From assembly GCA_001931905.2 (NCBI GenBank), contig MSJI02000740.1, forward strand, positions 1 to 64,000: a stretch of DNA of 64,000 nt, given 5' to 3'. Both the position numbers and the translations under genes were made by a program. This DNA is from Cladosporium sp. IMV 00045. Its lineage: Eukaryota; Ascomycota; Dothideomycetes; Cladosporiales; Cladosporiaceae. The notes beneath the pieces are model-generated. The model worked only from the letters and a program-made list of their open reading frames with translations, made no database searches and was not told the DNA's origin. Shown here one piece after another: positions 1-11,937 of the stretch (positions within the stretch are counted from its first letter, which is position 1; every line of letters begins with the position of its first letter).

Positions 1-541
1 TATACGAGAGATCGTATACGAGAGATCGTATACTTTAAATGACAAATGTCTAAATTTTTTAGATAAAATCCGATAAAGACGTTGAAGCTATATTAGAAGA
101 CATTGAAGCTAAATATAAAGACATTGAAAAAAAAAAAAAAGTTTAAACAAAATAATATATATTTATTAATTAGTAGTACTAGAAAAAAGAAATAAAAAAA
201 ATTAATAAATAAAAATAATAAATAAAAAAAAATCATTTTATTTTTATATAGAGATATAATTAAAAGAAAGAGTTCAATTGCTTATAACATTAATTTAATA
301 CATTAAATTAAGAATGATAATAATATTTTCTCTTCCGGCTAAATTATAGTATTATTACATAAAAAGGTTTTATCGTTTTTTTTACTAAAAAACCTTATTT
401 AATTATTAGTAATAAATAGTGTAAAATTACATCTTATAATCTTTAGTTTAAATATACTTAGTTTTACTCTTAAAACTTAATTAAGGTTTAATTTTTATTA
501 GTATAATTATCGCTTAATAACATTTTTTATTTAATAAAAAA
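1..541. other. AT-rich stretch with a short tandem repeat at the window edge
   Basis: The first ~33 bases are a tandem array of a 14-base unit (gagagatcgtatac) with a small inverted repeat. About 60-150 holds a fragment with a repeated gacattgaagctaaatat-like motif that could be the tail of a lost reading frame. The rest, up to the nad1 start, is AT-rich with no gene I can identify. Confidence 0.5.
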
Positions 542-1618
542 ATGTTATATATACTAACATTTATTTCTATTATAGAAGTTTTATTAGTTACTATACCTGT
601 TTTACTTACTATTGCTTTTATTACTATAGCTAAAAGAAAAACGATAGCTAGTATATAAAGAAGATTAGGTCCTAATATTATAGGGTATTATAGATTATTA
701 TAAGCATTTGCCGATGCCCTTAAGCTTTTACTAAAAGAGTATGTATCTCCTACCTAAGCTAATTTAGTATTATTTTTCTTAGGTCCTATTATAACTCTTA
801 TTTTCGCATTATTAGGTTATGTAGTAGTACCTTACGGTCCTAGATTAGCTATATAAGACTTTAATCTAGGTATTTTATATATGTTAGCTATTTCTTTATT
901 AGCTACTTATGGTATATTATTAGTAGGATAATCTGCTAATTCTAAATATGCTTTTTTAGGGTCACTTAGAAGTATAGCATAACTAATAAGTTATGAATTA
1001 ATATTGAGTTTAGCTATATTACTTATTATATTACTAATAGGTAGTCTAAATTTAACTATTAATATAGAAGCTTAAAGATCTATATGATTTATTATACTAT
1101 TATTACCCGTATTTATAATATTTTTCATAGGTTCTATAGTAGAAACTAATAGAGCTCCTTTTGATTTAGTAGAAGCTAAATCTGAGTTAGTAAGTGGATT
1201 TATAATAGAGTACGCTATAGTTGTATTTATATTCTTCTTTTTAGCCGAATACGGTAGTATTATACTTATCTATATATTAACTACTATATTATTTTTAGGT
1301 AGTTATTTACTAAACTTTTTACTATTATTATATTTATTATAAGAAATTAATTACGATAGTTTAATTATTAGCTAACTTGAGATCTTTTCTAGCCTATTAA
1401 TTAAAGGACTTTTCTCTAGTTTAGCTTTAGGTATTAAATCGTGTATAATAGTATTTGTATTTATCTGAGTTAGAGCTTCTTTCCCTAGAATACGTTTTAA
1501 TTAGTTAATGTTATTCTCTTAAACTATTTTACTACCGGTAGTTATAGCTTTTATTATTATTATACCTTATATAATTTACAGTTTTAATATAATACCTAGT
1601 AACGTAGCTTTATTTTAA
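542..1618 (+). pseudogene. nad1: nad1, NADH dehydrogenase subunit 1 (RIP-inactivated)
   Basis: The frame from ATG 542 to TAA 1616-1618 is 359 codons with no indel and reads as the complex I membrane subunit that helps form the quinone site. The family blocks RRLGPN, the AFADALKLLLKEY stretch and the ETNRAPFDL loop are recognisable. In-frame stops occur where Gln stands in the family, for example just before RRLGPN and before AFADALKL. A Glu in the conserved AERK and AESEL motifs reads Lys, as expected from G to A. It is followed by a duplicated spacer and nad6. Identification is very secure; it cannot be functional. Confidence 0.93.
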
Positions 1619-1649
1619 ATATAGCTTAAATTATATATCTATTATAATA

Positions 1650-1738
1650 AAATAAATATATCTATATTCTCTATAGTACTTTTGCCCTTACTTTATTATA
1701 AAGTATAGCTATAAGCTTAGTTTTTAAAGCTATTATTA
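1650..1738. repeat. Direct repeat copy 1 (~88 bp), nad6 leader duplicate
   Basis: This segment is nearly identical to 1983-2073, differing at a handful of mostly C/T or G/A positions. The second copy leads directly into the nad6 ATG; this copy is followed by a decayed resemblance of the nad6 start. It looks like a partial duplication of the nad6 upstream region. The 240 bases between the copies hold nothing I recognise. Confidence 0.75.
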
Positions 1739-1982
1739 ATTTTTAATCTTATATGATTTATAAAGACCTTTTTATATTAAAAAGTAATCCTTATTATATA
1801 TCTTAGAGTAAACTATCTAAAACCTTACTAGAATTTTTTCTTATAAAGTTAAACCTTTCTATTACCTTACTTACAATCAATATATAGTATGTAATAAGGG
1901 ATTTTTTCTTAATAAGAAAAAAAAGGAACAAAAAAGGTTAGAAAAGATTACAAAATATAATAAAAAAAAAAAAAACAAAACA

Positions 1983-2073
1983 AAATAAATATATTTACAT
2001 TCTCTATAGTACTTTTACCCTTACTTTATTATAAAGTATAGCTATAAGCTTAGGTTTTGAGGCTATTATTTAT
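1983..2073. repeat. Direct repeat copy 2 (~88 bp), upstream of nad6
   Basis: Partner of the copy at 1650-1738, immediately before the nad6 start codon at 2080. The core shared stretch runs from the ttctctatag motif through the ataagctta motif. Confidence 0.75.
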
Positions 2074-2079
2074 TATTTT

Positions 2080-2769
2080 ATGTTAGATTTATATCTTTTA
2101 AATAAAACCTTTACTAATAGTTTAAATCACGGTTTATTATTTTTTGCCTTACTAGTATCAATTTTTTGTAGTATTTTTGTTATAGTTAGCAAAAATCCGA
2201 TAGTTTTAGTTTTATTTTTAATAGGACTATTTTTAAATATAGCTAGTTATCTAATATTATTAGGAATTAATTTTATAGGTTTATCTTACTTATTAGTATA
2301 TGTAGGTACTATATCTATTTTATTTTTATTTATCCTAATATTAATTAATGTAAGAATATCTGAACTTACTACTAATAATAGTAATAGTATTCTATTAGCT
2401 ATTATAATTAGTGTTTTTTTTAATGTAATACTATATAAATTATTACCTATAAATCTAAGTTTAATATTTAATGTAGATGCATATTTAAATATGGAAAGTA
2501 TGAATAATATGTCCTATACTACTTACTATACTCCTATAAGTATAAAGGATTTAAATACTTTAAGTTCAAATAGTAATATATTATTTATTAGTTCCTACAT
2601 TTAAGATAGTACCTTAGCTAAAATATCTTACATTATAAGTATTAGTAATATAATATATACTAGTTACCCCTTATAGCTATTAATAATATCTATTATATTA
2701 TTACTAGCTATAGTAGGAGCTATAGTTATAACAATTAAACAAAAATCATAAAGAGATATAGTACTTTAA
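2080..2769 (+). pseudogene. nad6: nad6, NADH dehydrogenase subunit 6 (RIP-inactivated, first 174 codons open)
   Basis: The frame is open from ATG 2080 to a TAA at 2602-2604. In the same phase it continues through conserved nad6 sequence (LLAIVGAIVITIKQ) to TAA 2767-2769, 230 codons in all. Three in-frame stops interrupt the last third: the TAA at 2602, a TAG within the TSYPLW-like motif (Trp expected) and a TAA after KQKS (Gln expected or near the true end). The first 522 bases escaped stop-creating mutations, so this is one of the least damaged genes. Several membrane helices are predicted, as usual for nad6. Confidence 0.9.
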
Positions 2770-2819
2770 TTATAATATTAATATATATATCTATAGTTTT
2801 ATAGATTTAACCTAGGATA

Positions 2820-3510
2820 TTATTTTTTACTTTTTTATAGGAATATTTTACGGTCTAGATCCTAATTGAGATAGTATAGAACTTATGTTAGCCTATTATA
2901 TCGATAATATGTCTTTAAAATATAGTATATTATTATCCTATATTAGTATAATAGGTATAATTAGTATTATTTTAATAGCTAGTCCTTTAATAGATAAACA
3001 AATTAATAATATATCTAGATAAATTTCAGAAAATAAACTAGATAATAAACAGAAAATTCTAATGAATTTAGTTTACTTAGAAGCTAAAGCGCATAGGGTT
3101 TAGAATTTCTAAGCTTTTATCTATAATAAAAAAGACCCTAGTAGTACTTATTTAGATAGATTATTTAATAGATTACTACGAGTAAAAGAAATGCGTTATA
3201 TAGATGGAGTAGGATATAACGGATTTGTTTTTAGACCTTCTATAGGGATAGGTAAAGGTAATTTTTCTCACTTTAACTTTTTAGGTACGAAAGTTAAAAT
3301 AAATAATAGAGTATTAGGTAAATTATAAGAAATATACTAAATCTATTCTAGTTTTTTAGGATCTAATCCTGATTTACCGCGTATAGGTAATACATTATTT
3401 TTAAGATAGTTTTTTAATAAAGCATATATTAAAAAAGAAGATTCATATATTTTAGATTATAAGTTAGTATCTAGAGATAAATCTTCTCCGTAAAATATCT
3501 TCTTATATAA
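2820..3510 (+). pseudogene. Unidentified mitochondrial reading frame, RIP-damaged
   Basis: A continuous phase with seven or so TAA/TAG interruptions reads as protein-like sequence: an N-terminal hydrophobic segment (SILLSYISIIGIISIIL) followed by a polar domain with motifs such as RLFNRLL, RYIDGVGYNGF and GSNPDLPRIGN. The stops sit in contexts consistent with former Gln or Trp codons. I do not recognise the family; it resembles no core mitochondrial gene. It lies between nad6 and nad4. Confidence 0.45.
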
Positions 3511-3676
3511 AAAAAGAAAAAAAAAACAAAAAAAAAATATATATATATTATTATTAGTTATAAACATTTTTATAACCTTACTAAACAATTTAGCCTAACG
3601 ACTTACTTTGCTAGCGAAAAGGATAAATTCGGTATTTACTAGGAAAATTTATTAATTTTTTTTAATCTATTAATTA

Positions 3677-5158
3677 ATATTACTTATCTTATTACTTTTA
3701 ATACCTTTAATAGGTGTATTCCTTATATCTACAACTATATATAACGATAATTATGTAAACAATGATAGAGTTTCAAGTTTAAAACAAACTAAAGTAATAG
3801 CTTTAACTATATTAATAATAAATTTTTTTGTTTCTTTAATAGTATTTATATTATTTAATTTTAGTAACAATTAATTTCAATTTATATAAGAATATCATAA
3901 AATCAATAGTTTTGACTTCTATTTAGGAGTAGACGGACTATCTATATATTTTGTTCTTTTAACTATAATAATTATACCTATATTACTTTTATTAAATTGA
4001 AATTCAATTTCAGAAAACGTAAAGTCTTATATAATTATAATATTATTGTTAGAAACATTATTATTAGTAGTGTTTTTAGTATTAGATATATTACTTTTTT
4101 ATATTTTCTTTAAAAGTATACTACCTCCTTTATTTATACTAATAGGTTTATTTAGTTCTAGTAATAGAGTTAGAGCTAGTTTCTACTTATTTTTATATAC
4201 ATTATTAGGTTCTTTATTTTTATTATTATCTATACTTATAATATCATTAATAATAGGAATAACTGATTTTAACGCTTTATATAAAACAAACTTTAACTTT
4301 ACTACTTAGTTATTTTTATTTTATAGTATTTTTATAGCTTTTACTATTAAAACTCCTACTATATTCTTAAATACTTAACTTTTAAAAGCCTACGTTAAAT
4401 TACCTTTAGGTAGAAGTATAATATTAGTAGCTATCGTATTAAAGCTTAGTTTATATAGTATATTAAGATTAATATTACTATTACTTCCTAAAGCTTATAT
4501 ATACTTTATATCTGTAATATATGTTATAGGTATTATTACTATTATATACGCTAGTTTTAGTACTTTAAGAACAATAGATATTAAAGAACTGATAGCTTAT
4601 AGTTCTATATCACACGCCGCAGTTTATCTACTAGGTATATTTAGTAATTTAGTATAAGGTATAGAAGGTACTATTATACTAGGATTAGCCTACGGTTTTG
4701 TATTATCTAGTCTATTTATATATGCTAGTAGTATTTTATATAATAGATCATCTACTAGATTAATTACTTTTTATAGAGGTATAGTATAAGTAATGCCTTT
4801 ATTTTCTATACTATTCTTTATACTTTATTTAGGTAATACTAGAATACCTTTAACTATTAATTTTGTTAGTGAATTTATGAGTTTATATAGAACATTTGAA
4901 AGATTACCTTTATTAGGTGCATTTGCTAGTTCTTCTATTATATTAAGTGTAGTATATACTATATATATGTTTAATAGAATAGCTTTTAGAGGGTCGTACT
5001 TAAGATTCTTTAAATTTAATATTCCCGATTTAAATAAAAGAGAATTTATTATATTATTTATACTAGTTGCATTTACTATAGTATTAGGGATATACCCTAC
5101 TCCTATACTAGATAGTTTACATTACTCTGTATCTTTACTAATATACTATACCCCTTAA
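3677..5158 (+). pseudogene. nad4: nad4, NADH dehydrogenase subunit 4 (RIP-inactivated)
   Basis: A 494-codon frame whose likely start ATG has become ATA at 3677 and which ends at TAA 5156-5158. It is a proton-pumping membrane subunit of complex I. Conserved stretches include GVDGLSIYFVLLT, the ETLLLVVFLVLDILLFYIFF segment and IKELIAYSSISHAAVYLLG. Open segments lie at 4046-4309 and 4793-5158 in the same phase. Stops replace Gln (YTTQLF, NLVQGIEG) and Trp (FLNTWLLK). Invariant Gly and Glu residues are widely changed to Ser, Arg or Lys. Confidence 0.93.
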
Positions 5159-5335
5159 AAAAAAAATTTTTTTTTTTTTACTATATTTATCTATTTTTAT
5201 TAATTAAGATAGTTACTTATTAAATTAGTTACTTTTTTAATAAAGTAGAAGCTAAAGGGGCAAATATTTTTATTTGTTTGCTTTGCCTTTAGTTTAATAT
5301 ATAAATATATAGTATTTATGTATTACTATAATTAG

Positions 5336-5407
5336 GAGAGCTTAACTTAACGGTAAAGTATGTAACTTTTAATCGCTCTAATATAAGTTTAAATCTTATA
5401 GCTCTTA
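5336..5407 (+). tRNA. trnK: trnK(ttt), copy 1
   Basis: The acceptor stem pairs GAGAGCT with AGCTCTT (one C to T change). The anticodon loop is CTTTTAA, giving TTT (Lys), and a T-arm with loop TTTAAAT follows. A near-identical inverted copy lies at 15326-15396. The anticodon stem has lost a pair (GTAAC here against GTGAC in the other copy), a G to A change consistent with RIP. Confidence 0.7.
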
Positions 5408-5624
5408 TACTTTTACGTTTCTTTTTAGTAAACTTATACTATATTTATTAACTTTAAGTTATGTTTTATTTTAACTAGCGATTATTATATTATATTTATA
5501 TTTTAAATGTTTTTTTCTTTAACTTTTATAGCTTTTCTTTACTTTTTTTATTTATAAGATACCTAATATTAATCGATTCCCCGCTATCAATTTATATAAG
5601 AGAAATCTAGAAGTAAAGAATAGT

Positions 5625-7220
<1,596 letters not shown>

Positions 7221-7494
7221 GTAAAAAAGTGTTAGGCTTACTTTATAGTAAGAAAAATAGCATTTTTCTTTCTATAATAGGATACTTTATTTTTATTATA
7301 CCTATTAAATTTATTTTTACCTTACTTTCTTTTAATAATAAAAAAAAATAAAAAAAAAACAAAAAAAATATATATATATAGATATATATATATTTCCTTT
7401 AAAGGTCCTATATTTAATTACACTTAGTTACATATATTTGTTTTATTTACTTAACGAAAGCAGATTAGAGACAATTACTATTATTATTAATCTT

Positions 7495-7641
7495 ATGCCT
7501 CAATTAGTTCCATTTTATTTTATAAACTAAGTTACATTTGTATTTACTATAATTGCACTTTTAATATTTGTATTTTCTAAATACATATTACTAAGATTTG
7601 TTCGTTTATTTACTACACGTGTTTTCATAAGCAAATTATAA
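7495..7641 (+). pseudogene. atp8: atp8, ATP synthase subunit 8 (one RIP stop)
   Basis: A 48-residue frame beginning MPQLVPFYF, as in fungal atp8, and ending SKL. A single in-frame TAA at 7528-7530 replaces the Gln of the NQV motif. The C-terminal basic segment (SKYILLRFVRLF) is intact. It lies between cox1 and atp6, the usual fungal arrangement. Confidence 0.92.
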
Positions 7642-7726
7642 TTTTTACGATTTTTTTTTAGAAGAAAAAAAGCGTCTTATAGATGATTTTATATTTAAAT
7701 AAATATTCTAATTTTTTTATATTTTT

Positions 7727-8500
7727 ATGAATTTTTTTTCAAATATAATTAGTCTATTAGATCAATTTGAAATAAGAAATTTAATAAGTTTAGAGGCCCC
7801 TATACTAGGAGATCTTTCTCTTTCTTTAATAAACATAGGTTTATATTTAACTATAGTAGGGTACTTAGTATTTAGTATTAGCCTTATATCTAATAATAAT
7901 AATAAAGTAATATCGAACGTTTAATTAGTATACTAAGAATCTATATACGCTACTATATATAGTATAGTAGTTAGCCAAATAAACGATAAAAAAGGTTAAG
8001 TTTACTTTCTATTTATATATGTATTATTTTTATTTATACTTGTTAATAACTTAATAGGGATAGTTCCTTATAGTTTTGCTTTAATAAGTTACTTTATATT
8101 AACTTTCTTATTAAGTTTCATAATAGTATTAGGTGCAACTATATTAGGATTTAGTAAATACGGTTTATAATTCTTTTCTCTTTTTATTCCTATAGGTTAT
8201 CTATTAGGATTATTACCTTTACTAGTATTAATAGAATTTATCTCTTACTTAGCTAGAAATGTATTATTAGGGTTAAGATTAGCCGCTAATATCTTATCCG
8301 GTTACATGCTTTTAAATATACTAAGTAGATTTACTTATAACATAATAAGTTTAGGTTTCATATTTTTCTTTTTAGGGTTATTTCCTTTAGCCTTTATAAT
8401 AGCATTCTCTGGTTTAGAATTAGGTATAGCTTTTATATAAGCTTAAGTTTTTATTGTTTTATTATATTTATATATAAAAGACGTACTAGACTTATACTAA
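7727..8500 (+). pseudogene. atp6: atp6, ATP synthase subunit a (RIP-inactivated)
   Basis: A 257-codon frame from ATG 7727 to TAA 8498-8500 for the proton-channel subunit a of F1Fo ATP synthase. The first 65 codons (7727-7921) are open. Conserved segments include SFSLFIPIGYLLGLLPLLVLIEF-like sequence, the ARNVLLGLRLAANILSG-like helix containing the essential Arg, and the GLELGIAF region. Stops fall at former Gln or Trp sites. It is followed by a long gene-poor AT-rich spacer. Confidence 0.93.
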
Positions 8501-9270
8501 AACTAGATAAAGATTAAAATAAACATTCTATAAAAAAAAAATATTAGTAGCTTAAAGGTATAGCTAGATAGTATTAATAAGTATATAATAAAAAGCATAT
8601 ATTCTAGTAATAATAATAATAAAAATAATAAAAATTATAAAAATACGTAGAGTACTATTATTATAATAATGAGTATAATCTAAGTGCTAGAGTTTAACCC
8701 TAATACTAATGTAATGCTAAATATATTAATAATTGTTTTACTCCTAGACTTTAAGATATATACATATATAATAATAAAGATTAGAAATATAATAAAATAA
8801 TAGTTTTCTCTTAATACTATTAAGATATCTAATAGTGATAATTTATCTTAGAAAATAAAGAGTAGAGTTTTTTTTTATGAAATACCTAGTTTAAACTAAT
8901 ATTTATATATACTATTACGTTTTTTTATAAATTGATAGTTAAAATAGGTAATTCCATTTTTACTTAAACTAGGTACTATAATTAATACTATAGACGATTT
9001 TTATATATACCTTATAATAAACTATCTCATAAATAATTATGGTAATTAAATAAATAGTTACTTAAATTCTAATTAGCTTAAATATAAAGCTAGATAGTAC
9101 TAATATTTAGATGTAAGTTCGACTCTTAAATGTAATTTTGTTTTTATTAGGTTTTTTTATTATTTTCATAAATGTTTTTATTTTTTTTTTTTACTTACAT
9201 TACTTTTTACTACGTAAGTAATAAATATCTCATATATATTTATTATTAATAATATACTAAATATGTCTTT
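8501..9270. other. AT-rich spacer with possible decayed reading frame and a tRNA-like segment
   Basis: About 8665-9060 reads in one phase as a damaged protein-like stretch rich in Met/Ile, Leu and Asn, with several RIP-type stops, but I cannot assign it. Around 9073-9135 there is a tRNA-like D-arm (agctt...aagct) and a T-arm with loop ttcgact, but the acceptor stem does not pair, so I do not call a tRNA. Confidence 0.35.
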
Positions 9271-9271
9271 A

Positions 9272-9343
9272 AAGGAATTAGCTTAATTAGTAGAGTAACC
9301 GTTTTATATACGGAAGGTTAGGTATTTAAATCACCTATTCCTT
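9272..9343 (+). tRNA. tRNA, anticodon now TAT (original probably TGT, Thr), copy 1
   Basis: A perfect 7-bp acceptor stem (AAGGAAT with ATTCCTT), a normal D-arm, an anticodon stem CCGT/ACGG with loop TTTATAT and a clear T-arm. As written the anticodon is TAT. Reversing one TpG to TpA change gives TGT (threonine), which would be a normal fungal mitochondrial tRNA. Identity is therefore uncertain. An inverted copy sits at 19551-19622. Confidence 0.6.
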
Positions 9344-9389
9344 ATCTATTAAACTATTATAAGCGTAGTCGTTTAGAATTAAATAGTAA

Positions 9390-9623
<234 letters not shown>

Positions 9624-10146
9624 CTAATTGTTTCTATCTTTTTAGCGCTCTTTATTAATTCTAGATCACTTTAATATAAATAGGAGGGGGAATCTATTAT
9701 TAGGTATCTAATTAAAGGAGTAAAGGAATAATAAGAATATTAATATATTAATATATTAATATAATTAGTACGCTATTTATTTTTTTTTTTATTAACAATT
9801 ATTACTTTACTTATAAATATTAGCTAAATATAGCTAAGCTAAAAAAAAAATTATTAATAATTAATATTAGTTATACATATTTTTTTTTTGTATATAATAT
9901 ATATTATATTATAATATTTTTATGTTATTACAAAGTCTAGTACTTAATAGGTATATTTATAAAAGCTAAAGCTTTAGTCTTTAATAGAAATTATATAAGC
10001 GTTTTACTATTTTTTGTAATTGAAAAAACAATCCTATATTAAGTATTATTTTAGTTTTATATATAATAACTTAAACTAGCTTACTTATATCTATATAACA
10101 TATATATCTTATTTTTTTTTTGTGTTTAGTTTAAATAATTATTATT
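9624..10146. other. AT-rich spacer between atp9 and cox3
   Basis: Roughly 520 bases of low-complexity AT sequence with a small G run near 9683. I see no gene or tRNA here. Confidence 0.5.
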
Positions 10147-10956
10147 ATGTTAAATTTAAATAGAAGTGCTTTTTAAGGATATCCTTTTTATTTAGTATTA
10201 CCTTCTCCTTAACTAATCTTTACTTATATTAGCCTATTAACTTTAACTACTTTAGGTGTATTAATAATACATGGTTTTTCTAATATAGGATTTTAATTAG
10301 CATATACACTTATCTTAGTAATATTAAGTATATTTTTCTAATTTAGAGACGTTATTTTAGAGGGTACTTATTTAGGAAATCACACTTTAGCTATATAAAG
10401 AGGATTAAATATAGGAGTAGCTTTATTTATAGTTAGTAAAGGTTTATTTTTCTTAGCTATATTTTAAGCTTACTTTTATAGTATATTATTACCTACTATA
10501 GAACTAGGAGCTTAGTAACCTCCTATAGGTATAGAAGCAATTAATGCTTTCGAATTACTATTACTTAACACTGTTTTATTATTAGCAAGTAGTGTTATAG
10601 TTACTTATACTTACTATTCCTTAATATAAGGTAATAGAAATAGAGCTCTATACGGAATAATATTTACTATAGTATTAGCTTTAGTATTTACTACATTCTA
10701 AGGAGTAGAATACTTAGTTTCTTTATTTACTTTATTAGATAGTATATTTAGATCATGTTTCTACTTTAGAATAGGGTTCTACGGTTTACACGTTATAATC
10801 GGTACTATATTTATAGGTGTAGGATTCTAACGTTTATTAGCTTACTACTTAACTAAAAACTATTATTTAGGTTTAGAAGCTAGAATATTATACTAACATT
10901 TCGTTAATATAGTATAATTATTCTTATTCTTATTAGTATACTACTAAGGTTCTTAA
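10147..10956 (+). pseudogene. cox3: cox3, cytochrome c oxidase subunit III (RIP-inactivated)
   Basis: A 270-codon frame from ATG 10147 to TAA 10954-10956 matching the full length of fungal cox3. Recognisable are LVLPSP at the N-terminus, the EGTYLGNHT loop, the NRNRALYG segment and the RLLAYYLT block near the end. More than ten internal TAA/TAG codons stand at Gln or Trp positions, making it one of the most heavily hit genes. Confidence 0.94.
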
Positions 10957-11039
10957 TATACTTAATACCGTCCTACCTTAAAGGTAAAAAAAAAAAAAGT
11001 AAAAAAAAAGTTAATTTTTTTATATTCATTATATACCGG

Positions 11040-11625
11040 AAATAAATTAAATATAATAAATTATAATTACATAAATCTATTTACATATAATATCGCTTAC
11101 TAATCAGAATATTTAAGATCGGGTACATTTTTAATCGGTATAATATTATTAATTTTTATAATCCTAGTTCCCTTAGCTATTATACTTTTATTAGAAAGTA
11201 CTATAGTACCTATTAGTATGCTTCTAAATAAATAAGAAGCTACTATAAAAAAATCACCTTAAACTCCCCCCCCCTAGAGCTATAGATTTAATGTGTAAAC
11301 AAATATATTATACTAGAAATACAGGTAGAGTATTTGTTTATAATGAAAATAATACTACTACTACTAAGTTATATACCTTATTTGCAGGTAAAAACTACGA
11401 GGAATATAATTTAGGGGGGGGGGGGGTATAAATGGTTATACTCTTAAGGGTAGAAGAGTTGAAACTGCTATAGACGGTAGTTAAGTAGCCCGTATACCTG
11501 TTTTATAGCCTAATCTTACTTTAATAGAAACTAATAGTACTATAGTTCTTTCTAGAGGAATACTAATACATAGAGGTTATAACCTCGATAGAAGTATATC
11601 TTTATTAGTTAAAAAAGATTTATAA
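11040..11625 (+). pseudogene. Unidentified mitochondrial reading frame with C9 and G14 runs
   Basis: From about 11060 one phase reads a hydrophobic protein-like segment (LLIFIILVPLAIILLLEST) and then a polar tail (CKQIYYTRNTGRVFVYNEN, TTTTKLYTLFAGKNYEEYN, DRSISLLVKKDL). The phase is broken at a run of nine or more C near 11268 and a run of about 14 G near 11413, so a frame change is needed to follow it. Stops elsewhere are RIP-like. I do not recognise the family. Confidence 0.4.
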
Positions 11626-11667
11626 TCATGATATTAATATTTATTATATATATATTAGACATATATA

Positions 11668-11937
11668 ATGAATTTATCACTTATACTTTTTTTAATAGGT
11701 ACTCTAGGATTTGTTTTAAATAGAAGAAATATTATACTTATGCTTATTTTAATTAAAATAATGTTATTAGCTATTACATTTTTAATTTTATTAGGTTCAC
11801 TTAGTTTTAACGACATATTAGGTCAAACATACGTAATATACATAATATTAATAGCTGGAGCAGAATTAGCTATAGGATTAGGTATTTTAGTAGCATTTTA
11901 TAGATTAAGAGGAAGTATTATAATAGAATTTAAATAA
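11668..11937 (+). pseudogene. nad4L: nad4L, NADH dehydrogenase subunit 4L (frame intact, RIP missense)
   Basis: The complete 89-residue frame is open, unlike almost every other gene here. It matches fungal nad4L, including the GQTYVIYII segment and the AGAELAIGLGILVAFYRLRGS-type C-terminus. RIP-type missense changes are still visible, such as Lys for the conserved Glu in the IEIML motif. Its stop codon TAA (11935-11937) overlaps the nad5 ATG by one base, the arrangement typical of fungal mitochondria. I class it as a pseudogene because of its context. Confidence 0.9.

Noticed and set aside
9065..9140. An additional tRNA
   Set aside because: D- and T-arms resemble a tRNA but the acceptor strands do not pair and the anticodon is ambiguous.
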